From positions 123,560-187,559 of the forward strand of contig JAKSKD010000001.1 of assembly GCA_024401925.1 (NCBI GenBank): 64,000 nucleotides of DNA. The letters are read 5' to 3'. Both the position numbers and the translations under genes were made by a program. Below, one piece after another: positions 8,582 to 17,520 of this stretch. How positions within the stretch are numbered: the stretch's first letter is position 1; each line of letters starts with the position of its first letter. This stretch comes from Bacteroidales bacterium. Lineage in GTDB: Bacteria > Bacteroidota > Bacteroidia > Bacteroidales > UBA932. The notes under the pieces were generated by a model that worked only from the letters and a program-made list of their open reading frames with translations, was not told where the DNA came from and made no database searches.

Positions 8582-9448
8582 ATGAAAAAAATCTTTTGTC
8601 TTCTGGTGCTGCTCGGTTCGACGGTATCTGCCTTTGCGCAGGTCCCTGTTGAGGAATCTCAGTATCAGCCTACCCTCATCACCACAAAATATTTCGGTCC
8701 TTATGCTTTCCTTGTACCGGATTTTTTAGAGGGGCGAGTCAATGACAGGATTTCTGCGACCTTGTCCGGAGATTATGTGATGGGACGTCTGGCAGGATCT
8801 GATAAAAAGGATCATACCGGAGCGTTATCCTTTGAGGTGAATGTCCCTCTTTGGTCGGACAGGGTGTCTCTGACGGTATGGGGCGAAATGCACGAATGGT
8901 ATAAAGACAATCCGGCAGTCCGGGAGATGAGGCGGGTGGACCCAAAGTATCCTCTTTCAGACCACGATGCCGGATCTGTCTATTTCAGTCTGAATATGCT
9001 TGTTCTGAAAGAAAGGCAATATGCGCCTTCTTTTGCAATCAGAGCGGCTACGCTGACGGCTACAGGGGACAATTACGAGCAGGCCCGGCATTTTGACGCT
9101 CCGGGTTATTTCTTTGATCTTTCTGCGGGAAAGAGTCTGTATTTCGGAGAGCATAGCGAATTGAGAGCCAGTCTTTCAGCCGGCTTCCTGTGCTGGCAGA
9201 TAGACCGCGGTACCCAGAATGATGCCTTCCTTTTCGGGGCAAAACTTTCGTATTCGAACTCTCTGATAAAAGTTTCTGCCGAGTACGGTCAGTACAATGG
9301 CCGGGAACACATAGCGGACAGTCCCAAATCAGTCAAGTTCCGCTGCGACTTCAAAGCCGGAAGGCTCTATCCTTTCCTGTATGCTCAGTATGGGCTTGAA
9401 GATTGGCCTTTTACTCAGTTCCGAGCAGGGTTACGTTTTGAACTATAG
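8582..9448 (+). CDS. Predicted outer-membrane beta-barrel protein, function unknown
   Basis: A 288-residue protein with a clear signal peptide (ends SAFAQ). The mature part has alternating polar and hydrophobic strands rich in Tyr, Phe and Gly, separated by short turns, and ends in a strand closing with Phe-Glu-Leu. This is the pattern of a small outer-membrane barrel, roughly 10-12 strands. No family name is recognised. It follows the threonine aldolase gene by 8 bp and its last 6 bp overlap the convergent C69-peptidase gene. Confidence 0.65.
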   Translation: MKKIFCLLVLLGSTVSAFAQVPVEESQYQPTLITTKYFGPYAFLVPDFLEGRVNDRISATLSGDYVMGRLAGSDKKDHTGALSFEVNVPLWSDRVSLTVWGEMHEWYKDNPAVREMRRVDPKYPLSDHDAGSVYFSLNMLVLKERQYAPSFAIRAATLTATGDNYEQARHFDAPGYFFDLSAGKSLYFGEHSELRASLSAGFLCWQIDRGTQNDAFLFGAKLSYSNSLIKVSAEYGQYNGREHIADSPKSVKFRCDFKAGRLYPFLYAQYGLEDWPFTQFRAGLRFEL

Positions 9449-11548
9449 TTTTCTGGTAAAATCCCAGAAGACGTGAGGCTGGTTCTTCGTGAGTTCGGAA
9501 ACAGTCAGGATTTCGCAGATTGAATTAGGAGCGGCTCCTTCCCAATGCCAGGTATTGGCCGGAACCACAACGGTATCTCCAGCAACAAGGTTCTGCACCT
9601 GCTCTCCTTCAATCTGGAATTTCGCAGAGCCCTTAATGACGATAATAGTCTGGGCTGCACTAGGATGCATATGCCAGAGATTTCTTGCCCCGCGGTCAAT
9701 CACAAAATCAGACACGAATCCTGCGGCAGTCTTGGAAATGTTCCTTACATAGAAATTACCCGTATAATAATCTTCATCTGAAAGTTCACCGATAGGAATG
9801 ACCGGCTCGTACATTGTCTGCGCATTAAAGCTGTCAGAAGGCACTCTGATGACATCTCCGTGAGCTTTTGCTACGGCCTCTTTCCAAAATTCGGTATATC
9901 CCGGCTGTGTGAGTCCTTCCGGAGTGCCCGCATTGTAGCTGGAATGGAGGAAGTTGCCTTCGGAGTCCTGAGCTTTGACATTTCCGTCAATGAATTTAAC
10001 AAGAAGCGTCTCTTCGAGTTTCGCCCAATCTTTCAACTGGTTGTCGGCTGTATTGACGGAATAATCGGTTAGAAGATCCAGAAGTCTCTTTGTCTGACCT
10101 TTTGCATAGTATTTCAGAGCAATTTTGTCTGTGGCCGGAATCCCGTAAAAAATCTGGGAGTTTTCGAATGCGTCGATTTTGCCTCTTACATACGGCTCCA
10201 TCTGGTTATACATCTTGTAGCAAGCATTTGCTACGCGGTTGCAGATCCAGAACGCCGATGTAGGCGAATAATGGAGCAAATCTCCGTTCCCAACCCTGAA
10301 GCACTCCGGAACAGCCTGTGTGCTGGCATAGATAGGGGAAAGATAAGAAGTGGCGGCGTCATCGCAGCCGAACCAGAGGATTCCACCGATTTCGTCCGGC
10401 ATATAGGATCTCGCCTGAGCAACGAACCAGAATCCTGTCTGCTGTGTGGCGATTGCCCTCTCGTTCACGAATGTATCTTCATTATATTCGAATTCCATAG
10501 GCCTCCATCGGTATGGAAGTGCATTTCCTCCAGCACCGATATCTTTTCTCATATCCATCGGAGTCCCCTCGAAATGGTCTCTCATTGTGTTGGCGACATC
10601 CTTTACGGTCAATTTCCTGGTTGCTTTGATGAACAGCGGCATTGAGCCCTCGAGTTCATAACCCATTGCGTAATTGAGCCAGTCTTTTGCCTCGGCATTG
10701 ACGGTCTGTCCGTTCTCGTCGATATAGTTGAACTTTCCGTCACACAGGATGTTGAACGCACTCCAAACCCGGGCGTCGCATCCTCTCGTGGTGCCGAAGT
10801 CGGCAGGGTTGTAGGCATCTCTGAAGGAGAAATCCTTGTCGTCTCCATCAAAATAGCCTTTTTCCCTTGCGAAACTGATTACATCGGGTGCATATATGCA
10901 GTTCTCCGGGTCGTGCAGAGGGAAGGTGGTGATGCGGGACTGGTTGGCATGGGCGCAGATGTATCCGTCAGGAATCCTGCGTGCTACCCATACGATGCCT
11001 TTGTCGCGCGGCCCCTTGCCGATAAGGTCCATGACCCACGCCTCTTCCTTGTCTGCGATTGAGAAGGTCTCGCCTTCGGAAGGGTAACCATATGTATTAG
11101 CAAGGTCCACGATTGTTCTGATGGCCTCTCTTGCTGTCTGTGCGCGCTGCAGTGTGATATAAATCAGTGAGCCGTAATCCATCTTTCCATTAGGGTCCAC
11201 GAGTTCTTCTCTTCCGCCATATGTGGTCTCTCCAATAATAAGTTGGTGCTCGTTCATATTTCCCACTGTCTGGAACGTATGTCCCACCTGTGGAATCTGC
11301 CCGAGAGGGCGGTATGTGTCCCACTCTACGATGTCAAGCATAGTGCCCGGTTTCCAGTCGGCGGCCTTGTGATAGTATAGTTCCCCGAAAAGCCAGTGTG
11401 AATCGGCCGCATATGAAACCATGCAGGAACCGTCTGCGCTGGCACCTTTGGTGATGATGATGTTAGTACAAGCATTTCCCTGATATGAAGTGGAAAGAAA
11501 TAATACCAGGCTGCTGGAAAGAGCATAAATGAATGATTTAAGTCTCAT
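9443..11548 (-). CDS. C69-family dipeptidase fused to a C-terminal cupin domain
   Basis: 701 residues. After a signal peptide (ending GNA) the mature protein begins with Cys in CTNIIITKGASADGS, the N-terminal nucleophile of the Ntn-hydrolase dipeptidase family C69. The C69 body runs to about residue 560 (VGNMNEHQL, ETTYGG, DLIGKG, PDGYICAHANQ). The last 100 residues or so are a cupin: WHMHPSAAQT with two metal-binding histidines, the GD turn in VAGDTVVVP, and a third histidine in NTWHWEG. C69 enzymes of this phylum are usually about 540-560 residues without such a tail, so this is a fusion. It should act in the periplasm on dipeptides; the cupin's ligand is unknown. Confidence 0.85.
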   Translation of the reverse strand: MRLKSFIYALSSSLVLFLSTSYQGNACTNIIITKGASADGSCMVSYAADSHWLFGELYYHKAADWKPGTMLDIVEWDTYRPLGQIPQVGHTFQTVGNMNEHQLIIGETTYGGREELVDPNGKMDYGSLIYITLQRAQTAREAIRTIVDLANTYGYPSEGETFSIADKEEAWVMDLIGKGPRDKGIVWVARRIPDGYICAHANQSRITTFPLHDPENCIYAPDVISFAREKGYFDGDDKDFSFRDAYNPADFGTTRGCDARVWSAFNILCDGKFNYIDENGQTVNAEAKDWLNYAMGYELEGSMPLFIKATRKLTVKDVANTMRDHFEGTPMDMRKDIGAGGNALPYRWRPMEFEYNEDTFVNERAIATQQTGFWFVAQARSYMPDEIGGILWFGCDDAATSYLSPIYASTQAVPECFRVGNGDLLHYSPTSAFWICNRVANACYKMYNQMEPYVRGKIDAFENSQIFYGIPATDKIALKYYAKGQTKRLLDLLTDYSVNTADNQLKDWAKLEETLLVKFIDGNVKAQDSEGNFLHSSYNAGTPEGLTQPGYTEFWKEAVAKAHGDVIRVPSDSFNAQTMYEPVIPIGELSDEDYYTGNFYVRNISKTAAGFVSDFVIDRGARNLWHMHPSAAQTIIVIKGSAKFQIEGEQVQNLVAGDTVVVPANTWHWEGAAPNSICEILTVSELTKNQPHVFWDFTRKL

Positions 11549-11580
11549 TTTGCTGATTTATGTTTTTAATGTTAATTTTG
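11548..11580 (+). promoter_or_regulatory. Promoter of the small helical protein gene
   Basis: TTTTG (11548-11552), a 20-bp gap, then TAATTTTG (11573-11580), matching the -33/-7 layout of Bacteroidota promoters. The ATG follows 21 bp later. Confidence 0.6.
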
Positions 11581-11601
11581 CGTGTTTTAGAGTGCAAATC
11601 T

Positions 11602-12006
11602 ATGAAAAAAATCTTAATCTCCCTTCTTCTGCTCTCCATAGGCTCATTTGTGGCATTTGCCCAGAATGAGAACGGAAAAACCGACGAGGAAAAAATTTAT
11701 GAACTTGTAGAAGAGCAAGTTGAAAAAATGACAGAGAATCTGGGTCTTGATCCGGCCCAGGAGTTCTATGTGGACTCCATTATGCTCCACGACTACTCGG
11801 AATTGCAGGCGGAACTTAATGCTATGAGTAAGTCGAAGGTGTCCAATCCTGACCTATACGTGCAAGTACAGGATAAGTGGATGGAGAAGATGTACCAGGA
11901 GTTTGAAAAACTTTTTACTCCGGAGCAGTGGGACAAATTTCTTAAATCCGGAGCGCTCAGGGAGAAAAAAGCTCGGGATAAAAGAGCAGCAAAAGCGGGA
12001 AAATAA
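11602..12006 (+). CDS. Small exported helical protein, function unknown
   Basis: 134 residues with a signal peptide (MKKILISLLLLSIGSFVAFA). The mature part is strongly charged and predicted helical: Glu/Lys-rich in the first half, then a SIMLHDYSELQAEL helix, then KLFTPEQWDKFLKSG, and a lysine/arginine-rich tail. The pattern Thr-Pro-Glu-Gln plus paired long helices recalls LTxxQ-type periplasmic proteins such as Spy/CpxP, but no firm match can be claimed. The ATG at 11602 is chosen because it starts the signal peptide and sits 21 bp after the -7 box; an upstream ATG in the same frame overlaps the promoter. pheS follows with its own promoter. Confidence 0.75.
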   Translation: MKKILISLLLLSIGSFVAFAQNENGKTDEEKIYELVEEQVEKMTENLGLDPAQEFYVDSIMLHDYSELQAELNAMSKSKVSNPDLYVQVQDKWMEKMYQEFEKLFTPEQWDKFLKSGALREKKARDKRAAKAGK

Positions 12007-12007
12007 T

Positions 12008-12015
12008 TAAATTTG
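12008..12015 (+). promoter_or_regulatory. -7 box of pheS (TAAATTTG)
   Basis: Good match to TAnnTTTG, 18 bp before the pheS ATG at 12034, the common spacing in this window. It begins two bases after the stop of the small helical protein gene. Confidence 0.6.
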
Positions 12016-12033
12016 CACACTTATTTCGGAATT

Positions 12034-13071
12034 ATGAAAAGAGAAGACATAGACCAGATTCTTGCGGAGATTAATAATCTCAAATGCAAAACCCAGAAAG
12101 AAGTCGAAGATGCCAGGGTCAAGTTCCTTGGAAAGAAAGGAGAAGTGACAAGGCTGTTCGAAGAATTCAGAACAGTGGCTCCTGAGCTTAAGAGGGAATT
12201 CGGAAAATCCCTTAATGAACTCAAGCAGACTGTTGCAGCAAGAATCGATGAGATGAAAGCGAATGTCGGAACTGACGAAGCAGCATCGGGCCCTAAGCAG
12301 GATCTTTCAATGCCGGGTGAGCCCTATGAACTTGGTTCCCGCCATCCTGTTTCAATTGTCCGCAAGGAGATTGTGGATATTTTCCGCAAATTCGGTTATG
12401 ATGTGGCAGAGGGACCGGAGATTGAGGACGATTATCACGTTTTCGAGGCGCTCAATTTTCCTCCGAACCACCCTGCCCGCGATATGCAGGATACTTTCTT
12501 CGTATCTACAGGTCACGTTAATCCTCTTCTTCTCAGGACTCATACATCAAGCGTCCAGGTCCGTGCTATGGAAAAAATGAAACTTCCTATCCGCGTCGTA
12601 TGTCCTGGCCGTGTTTTCAGAAATGAAGCAATCAGCGCACGCGCGCACTGCATATTCCACCAGATTGAAGGACTCTATATTGATGAGGACGTTACTTTCG
12701 CTGACCTCAAGCAGGCTATCCTCCTGTTTGCCCGCGAAATGTTCGGACCTGAGACTGAAATCCGTATGAGGCCTTCATTCTTCCCGTTCACCGAGCCTTC
12801 TGCAGAAGTTGACGTAAGCTGCAACATCTGCCACGGAAAGGGATGTAATATTTGCAAGGGAACGGGATGGCTTGAGATTCTGGGCTGCGGTATGGTGGAT
12901 CCTAACGTTCTTGAGGCTTCAGGAATCGATTCCAAGAAATACAGCGGATTCGCATTCGGTATGGGATTGGAAAGAATCGCTATGCTGAAATGGCGTGTGA
13001 ACGACCTCAGGCACTATTTTGAGAACGATATGCGTTTCCTCCGTGAGTTCAGTACGGCGGTTGAAGTGTAA
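12034..13071 (+). CDS. pheS: Phenylalanine-tRNA ligase subunit alpha
   Basis: 345 residues, usual length. It charges tRNA-Phe together with the beta subunit, which is not in this window. An N-terminal coiled coil (residues 1-90) that binds tRNA is followed by the class II aaRS core: motif 1 around GPEIEDDYHVFEALN, motif 2 in CPGRVFRNEA, and motif 3 in GFAFGMGLERIAML. Four cysteines in SCNICHGKGCNICKGTG form a zinc-knuckle-like insert seen in many bacterial PheS. The ATG at 12034 is preferred over 12013, which lies inside the promoter. Confidence 0.96.
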   Translation: MKREDIDQILAEINNLKCKTQKEVEDARVKFLGKKGEVTRLFEEFRTVAPELKREFGKSLNELKQTVAARIDEMKANVGTDEAASGPKQDLSMPGEPYELGSRHPVSIVRKEIVDIFRKFGYDVAEGPEIEDDYHVFEALNFPPNHPARDMQDTFFVSTGHVNPLLLRTHTSSVQVRAMEKMKLPIRVVCPGRVFRNEAISARAHCIFHQIEGLYIDEDVTFADLKQAILLFAREMFGPETEIRMRPSFFPFTEPSAEVDVSCNICHGKGCNICKGTGWLEILGCGMVDPNVLEASGIDSKKYSGFAFGMGLERIAMLKWRVNDLRHYFENDMRFLREFSTAVEV

Positions 13072-13094
13072 TTTCGTTCAAAAACTGCAAATAT

Positions 13095-13126
13095 TTTTGG
13101 GGATTTCAAATTTCGTTGTATCTTTG
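13095..13126 (+). promoter_or_regulatory. Promoter of tRNA-Gly
   Basis: TTTTG ends at 13099, then 19 bp, then TATCTTTG (13119-13126). This is one of the best -33/-7 pairs in the window. The tRNA begins 18 bp downstream of the -7 box. Confidence 0.75.
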
Positions 13127-13144
13127 CAGTCCCGCTAGGGAATT

Positions 13145-13220
13145 GCGGAAATAGCTCAGTTGGTAGAGCGTAACCTTGCCAAGGTTAAGGTCGCGGGTCC
13201 GAGCCCCGTTTTCCGCTCCA
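13145..13220 (+). tRNA. tRNA-Gly (anticodon GCC)
   Basis: 76 bases fold into a full cloverleaf. The acceptor stem GCGGAAA pairs with TTTCCGC, the D stem is GCTC/GAGC, the anticodon stem is TAACC/GGTTA with loop TTGCCAA, and the T stem is GCGGG/CCCGT. The CCA end is encoded. Discriminator base is T. Confidence 0.95.
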
Positions 13221-13221
13221 A

Positions 13222-13258
13222 AAAAGAAAGACAGTCTGAATGGCTGTCTTTCTTCATT
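13222..13258 (+). terminator. Terminator of tRNA-Gly
   Basis: AAGAAAGACAG pairs with CTGTCTTTCTT around a nine-base loop (core arms GAAAGACAG 13226-13234 and CTGTCTTTC 13244-13252), followed by CATTTT. It may also serve the opposing beta-galactosidase gene, since A-rich sequence lies on the left side. Confidence 0.75.
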
Positions 13259-13286
13259 TTCGACCTTAATAGGACCAATATTTGCT

Positions 13287-16200
13287 TTATCTTACAGGCG
13301 TGATCACGATTGTCCTATCATATTCGGATGGATATGCCCTGTATGCATCAAATATGCCACGTGCCGTACAGCCTACGCCTGATGTCGCGTAGTCAAGATT
13401 GAGCGTGATGTCACCTGATTCCACCAGCTGATACTGATATACACTCTTTGTCAGATTATCCGTCGTGTATGGGTAGGCGTTGAATGCAAACGGCTGGTCC
13501 ACAGCGAACTCAAGACCCTTTCCAGAGGCATCCGTGAAGCGTACCCAGTGGTTGTCGGTCCTGAGGCCGTAATCCTGTGGAATGAGGTATGGCTCATACA
13601 TTTCCTGTACCGTGGATTTCCATATGCCCATACGGTATCCGGTCTTTCTGTCCGGATATGATGCCTGAGGACCTCTGCCGTACCATTCTACATTTGAAAG
13701 ACACTTGTCAAGGCTCATCGTGACACCTATTCTTGGAAGCCAGGCGGGCATTTCTCCCTGTGGGTTGACAAGGTGATGTATCGAAATTGTTCCGTCAGCA
13801 TCAATCCGGTATGAGTAAACGTTTTCCATACCGACGCAGGAACGGCCGAAAATATATGCATCCAACTGCTTTTCTCCCTGGGAGCCGAATAAGGAGAGAG
13901 TCCTTACATCTACATATACGGAACCGTCAATCTCCCGAGCATCAACGCTGACCGGCTGATGACCTACTTTGTCGAGACCGAATGAGTAGTACATTGCCGC
14001 AAGCATAATACCGTGGCCTATGGAACCGTAGCCGGGCTTGCTCTGACTCATTGCAACGTGTGAACTGTAAGCATTCCAGTCATCGATTTCATTGGCTACC
14101 GGGGCTCTCCAGACATTGAGCCTCAGCGGTTCGGACAGCATTTCTGTCCCATCGAGTTCAATTGAGACGAGCTCTCCTGACCCGGCATCGAATCCATAGC
14201 TGAAGCCGTTGCCCTGAGCAAGAATCCTTCCATCCTCGGTCTTCAAGCTTATATGTCCTGCCGGTTTATCCTTAGGAAGTTCAGGGATATTCCACCCGCT
14301 CAGCTCAAATTGCTCCCAGCTGACTTCATGGCCTTTTTCCGCCCATATCTCATCCTGTGCAAGTACGGAACTGATATTGAGTCTGTACATACAACCCGGT
14401 TTGGATTCAGGCCTTGAATAAGGGATTGTGACAGCCTTTCGGGATGCGGGTGCTATGTCAAGGTTAAGTGTGCCGGAGGCAATGACGCTGTCGTCTTCTG
14501 TGATTGTCCAAGTGGTATTGTAAACGGAGGCGTTCACAAATGAATTCCGGTTCACAATCTCCACCAGCCCCTGCCGTGGGTCAAGGAGGGTGAATCGCAG
14601 TGGCTGAGTACTCTTTTTCATCTGGTACATCTCCGGCTGAGGTGTCCTGTCAGGCCATATGCTGCCGTATGTCCTTGCGCCGATTCCATAAGTCCAGAAC
14701 GTGCCTTCCTCCAGTTCTTCCTCAAAATCCAGCCAGAGAGCCGCCTTATTTTTGTCGAAAGCATCTGACGGAGTGAGAGCATCGGCGAATATGCCGACAT
14801 TGTCTATGAGAGCATCGCATATGCATTCTCTTGTGTCCTGGCCGTGCTTTTCTTCATCTCTGCCGATACAGAGCGACAGCGGGAAGTTACGTATGCGGCC
14901 ACTGGCCTCCCGGCTTGCGATGGATTCACCGTCTATGAAGATGGTCATCGCTTTGCCGTCATAAACAGCAGTGACATTGTGCCACCTGCCTTCCCAGTCT
15001 GCAGGAAGATTTCCTGTCAAGGTGACCTTTGAGCCGTTGTCGATGTAGAATTCAATCTTGTCCGTGCCCTTCTGCCGGAGTCCATACTGATTGCTTCCTT
15101 TAGCGATCATATAACCTCCGTACCTGTTATATTTGCGTGGGCAGATGTCAAGGGTCAGTGTGAGTTTATCCCCGCATATTTCCACATTTTCTGCGCGGTA
15201 GATCTGAATCCACTGGTCTATCTTGTTGAGATCCACGGCTTTGCCGGTATTCCCTTTGACAAGCTTAGCCTTGCCCATTATGTTTGCCTTTGTCGCATAC
15301 GGGCTCTTGTCCACAAGCGTCCGTACAGGCTCCAAGAGACCCGGACTTACGAAGTCCCAGACTGCACCGCCCAAAAGTGAAGGATGCTCATCGATTTCTC
15401 TCCAGAAGTCATCGAAGCCGCCCCCTGCATTTCCGGCAACCGAGAGGTATTCATCCATAAAAGACGGCCTCTTGTCCGATTCATCCATCCCATATCGGAG
15501 CTCGTGTTCAATCGGAATAGGGTAGCGTGGGCCTACTATGTCTTCGGCAGGGTGTTTTGGAGCATTCCCTCCATACATCCAATATCTGGTAGGATCATAT
15601 TTTCTACCCTCTTTTACGACTTCAGCTATATCAGGACCCTCGCCAGACTCGTTACCGGCACTCCAGAAAAGAACGCAGGCGTGGTTACGGTCACGAAGGA
15701 CCATCTGTCTGACCCGTTCCTGATACATCGGAATCCACTCAGGCTGGTTTGAAATCCATTCCGTGGCGTGGGCCTCATCTCCGGTCTCATCGATAATATA
15801 CAGGCCGTATTCGTCAGCGAGGTCAAGATATTCGTTTACCGGAGGGTAGTGAGATGTCCTAACTGCGTTGAAGTTGAATTGCTTTAATATTTCGAAGTCC
15901 TTCCTGACAGTAGCCTCGTCCATTGCGTGCCCGAGCACCGGATGCTGCATATGGGAGCACTGGGCGTTAATCTTGACGGGCTGTCCGTTGAGGTAGAAGA
16001 CTCCGTCTATGATTTCTGTTTTCTTGAAACCCATCCGTTTGCTCATCGTGTCAACCGTCTTGCCGGAAGCATCTTTGAGCGTCATCGTGAGTTCATACAG
16101 CACAGGCGTTTCGGCTGTCCATTTGAGTGGGGAAGTGACCTTCGAGGCGAAGCGGACCGTATTTTTCCCACCGGCAGGGATATCAATGTCTGATTTCTCC

Positions 16201-17078
16201 ATTTTTGCCACCGGGGTGCCGTCACGAGAGATTTCTGCGAAGAGCGACATTCCAAGCGCCGGTTTGTCATAAGACTTTATATCAACGGCAAGACTGACGT
16301 CGGAATCAATATAAGAACTGTCAAAGTCGGTTATCACCTGATAGTCGAATATTCTTGTGCTGTGAGTGTGGTAAACCGTCACGTCATCGAAAATACCTGC
16401 AAGCCTCCAGAAATCCTGCGTCTCCATATATCCTCCGTCCGAATATTTCAGGACAAGTACGGAAAGCTGATTCTTTCCGGGTTTGACGAAACGGGTGATG
16501 TTATACTCGGATGGCTCCTGTGCCCCCTCATTGTAGCCCACCTGCTCTCCGTTGACCCATACGAATGACGCAGATGCGACCTTTTCAAATCTGAGGAAAA
16601 TCTGCTCCCCCTTCCAGGATGCCGGGATATTGAAGTATGTCCTGTAGGCTCCTGTAGGATTTATGTCCATAGGAACATCCGGTGGGGTGACCGCAATTAT
16701 TTCATCTCCCGGATCGGCAGACTTAGGGTGAAGGGACAGCCATGGGGTGGCGGTATTTCTGAAAATAGCCTGTCCGAAACCCTGCATCTCCCAATTCGAA
16801 GGCACCTCGATTCCGGACCACTTCCGGTCGTTGAAGGTGGTCTTGAAAAAATCTTGGGGAACATCATAAGGCGACTCGCAATAAAGAAACTTCCAGGTTC
16901 CGTTCAATGAGATGCTGCCTGACGGCAGATGGAAGGCCCTTCCTTCCTCCTGACCTTCACTGAACACGTCGAGGTTTTCAACGTAATGCGGCAAGTTCTG
17001 TAAATATGGTTTGTTCTGAGCCGACAGAGCGGCAGGTGTTATAAAAGCAAGACTGATAAGAAGATTCTTTATTTTCAT
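13287..17078 (-). CDS. GH2 beta-galactosidase with a LamG insertion
   Basis: 1263 residues with a signal peptide (MKIKNLLISL ... ALSAQ), so exported. The order is LacZ-like: jelly-roll sugar-binding domain, Ig-like domain, TIM barrel, then beta-sandwich and Bgal_small_N. Catalytic residues are visible: the acid/base glutamate in FWSAGNESGEG and the nucleophile in SFMDEYLSVAGN. A LamG/concanavalin-like module of about 190 residues (from GNTGKAVDLNKIDQWI to ALWLDFEEEL) is placed inside the TIM barrel, between GGAVWDFV and the conserved DRTPQPEMYQMKK. This explains the length above the usual 1000-1050. It should remove terminal beta-galactose from glycans outside the cytoplasm. The ATG at 17078 starts the signal peptide. 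Confidence 0.92.
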   Translation of the reverse strand: MKIKNLLISLAFITPAALSAQNKPYLQNLPHYVENLDVFSEGQEEGRAFHLPSGSISLNGTWKFLYCESPYDVPQDFFKTTFNDRKWSGIEVPSNWEMQGFGQAIFRNTATPWLSLHPKSADPGDEIIAVTPPDVPMDINPTGAYRTYFNIPASWKGEQIFLRFEKVASASFVWVNGEQVGYNEGAQEPSEYNITRFVKPGKNQLSVLVLKYSDGGYMETQDFWRLAGIFDDVTVYHTHSTRIFDYQVITDFDSSYIDSDVSLAVDIKSYDKPALGMSLFAEISRDGTPVAKMEKSDIDIPAGGKNTVRFASKVTSPLKWTAETPVLYELTMTLKDASGKTVDTMSKRMGFKKTEIIDGVFYLNGQPVKINAQCSHMQHPVLGHAMDEATVRKDFEILKQFNFNAVRTSHYPPVNEYLDLADEYGLYIIDETGDEAHATEWISNQPEWIPMYQERVRQMVLRDRNHACVLFWSAGNESGEGPDIAEVVKEGRKYDPTRYWMYGGNAPKHPAEDIVGPRYPIPIEHELRYGMDESDKRPSFMDEYLSVAGNAGGGFDDFWREIDEHPSLLGGAVWDFVSPGLLEPVRTLVDKSPYATKANIMGKAKLVKGNTGKAVDLNKIDQWIQIYRAENVEICGDKLTLTLDICPRKYNRYGGYMIAKGSNQYGLRQKGTDKIEFYIDNGSKVTLTGNLPADWEGRWHNVTAVYDGKAMTIFIDGESIASREASGRIRNFPLSLCIGRDEEKHGQDTRECICDALIDNVGIFADALTPSDAFDKNKAALWLDFEEELEEGTFWTYGIGARTYGSIWPDRTPQPEMYQMKKSTQPLRFTLLDPRQGLVEIVNRNSFVNASVYNTTWTITEDDSVIASGTLNLDIAPASRKAVTIPYSRPESKPGCMYRLNISSVLAQDEIWAEKGHEVSWEQFELSGWNIPELPKDKPAGHISLKTEDGRILAQGNGFSYGFDAGSGELVSIELDGTEMLSEPLRLNVWRAPVANEIDDWNAYSSHVAMSQSKPGYGSIGHGIMLAAMYYSFGLDKVGHQPVSVDAREIDGSVYVDVRTLSLFGSQGEKQLDAYIFGRSCVGMENVYSYRIDADGTISIHHLVNPQGEMPAWLPRIGVTMSLDKCLSNVEWYGRGPQASYPDRKTGYRMGIWKSTVQEMYEPYLIPQDYGLRTDNHWVRFTDASGKGLEFAVDQPFAFNAYPYTTDNLTKSVYQYQLVESGDITLNLDYATSGVGCTARGIFDAYRAYPSEYDRTIVITPVR

Positions 17079-17092
17079 GGTTAAATCACAAT

Positions 17093-17123
17093 TTCCCCGG
17101 AGCCGCATACCGGGACCGGGGAA
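17093..17123. repeat. Inverted repeat upstream of the beta-galactosidase gene
   Basis: TTCCCCGG (17093-17100) and CCGGGGAA (17116-17123) are perfect 8-bp arms around a 15-bp loop, in the 74-bp gap between the DUF1508 gene and the beta-galactosidase gene. Neither side has a T run, so it is not a clear terminator; it could be an operator or an mRNA leader hairpin. Confidence 0.4.
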
Positions 17124-17152
17124 TTCAAGATGAAATTATATTCAGTTATTAA

Positions 17153-17479
17153 TTATTCTTCAACTACAGGTGCGTCCGGAGCGTTTTTCTGAACTGAAGC
17201 GATACCTGCCTTCAGAGTTCTCTCGCTTGCGTACATCTGGCTTGCGCCGATTACCTGTCCGTTTGATGACTTGAGATTGAAGAAAGGCTTTCCGTTCTTT
17301 GCAACCTTCACCTCGAAACGTCCCTCTACAGGAGCATTCTTCCTTACTGATTCAACGCCGTTGAGGCAGGCAGCCTTTGTTGTATAACCTTCGCTTGTCA
17401 GAATTACCTGTCCGTTTGTTGCTTTAAGATTGAACTGGAATTCTCCGTTCTTCCTGGTGGTGATAACAAATTTTCCCAT
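17153..17479 (-). CDS. DUF1508 (YegP-like) protein with two repeats
   Basis: 108 residues made of two copies of the short DUF1508 fold, each with a G(E/K)FxFNLKxxNGQVI core: the first at about residues 12-30, the second at about 63-81. The family (YegP type) is small and cytosolic; its biochemical role is not established. It has its own -7 box (17513-17520) that includes the stop codon of the preceding lipoprotein gene. Confidence 0.88.
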   Translation of the reverse strand: MGKFVITTRKNGEFQFNLKATNGQVILTSEGYTTKAACLNGVESVRKNAPVEGRFEVKVAKNGKPFFNLKSSNGQVIGASQMYASERTLKAGIASVQKNAPDAPVVEE

Positions 17480-17512
17480 TTTGATACAGTTTATGTTAGT
17501 GATAGTGTTTTA

Positions 17513-17520
17513 CAAATTTA
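17513..17520 (-). promoter_or_regulatory. -7 box of the DUF1508 gene (TAAATTTG on the minus strand)
   Basis: Reads CAAATTTA on the plus strand. The TAA stop codon of the upstream lipoprotein gene forms the first three bases of the box. Leader to the ATG is about 33 bp. Confidence 0.55.

Noticed and set aside
17093-17123. Inverted repeat as a terminator of the DUF1508 gene
   Set aside because: No T run on either side; listed only as an inverted repeat.
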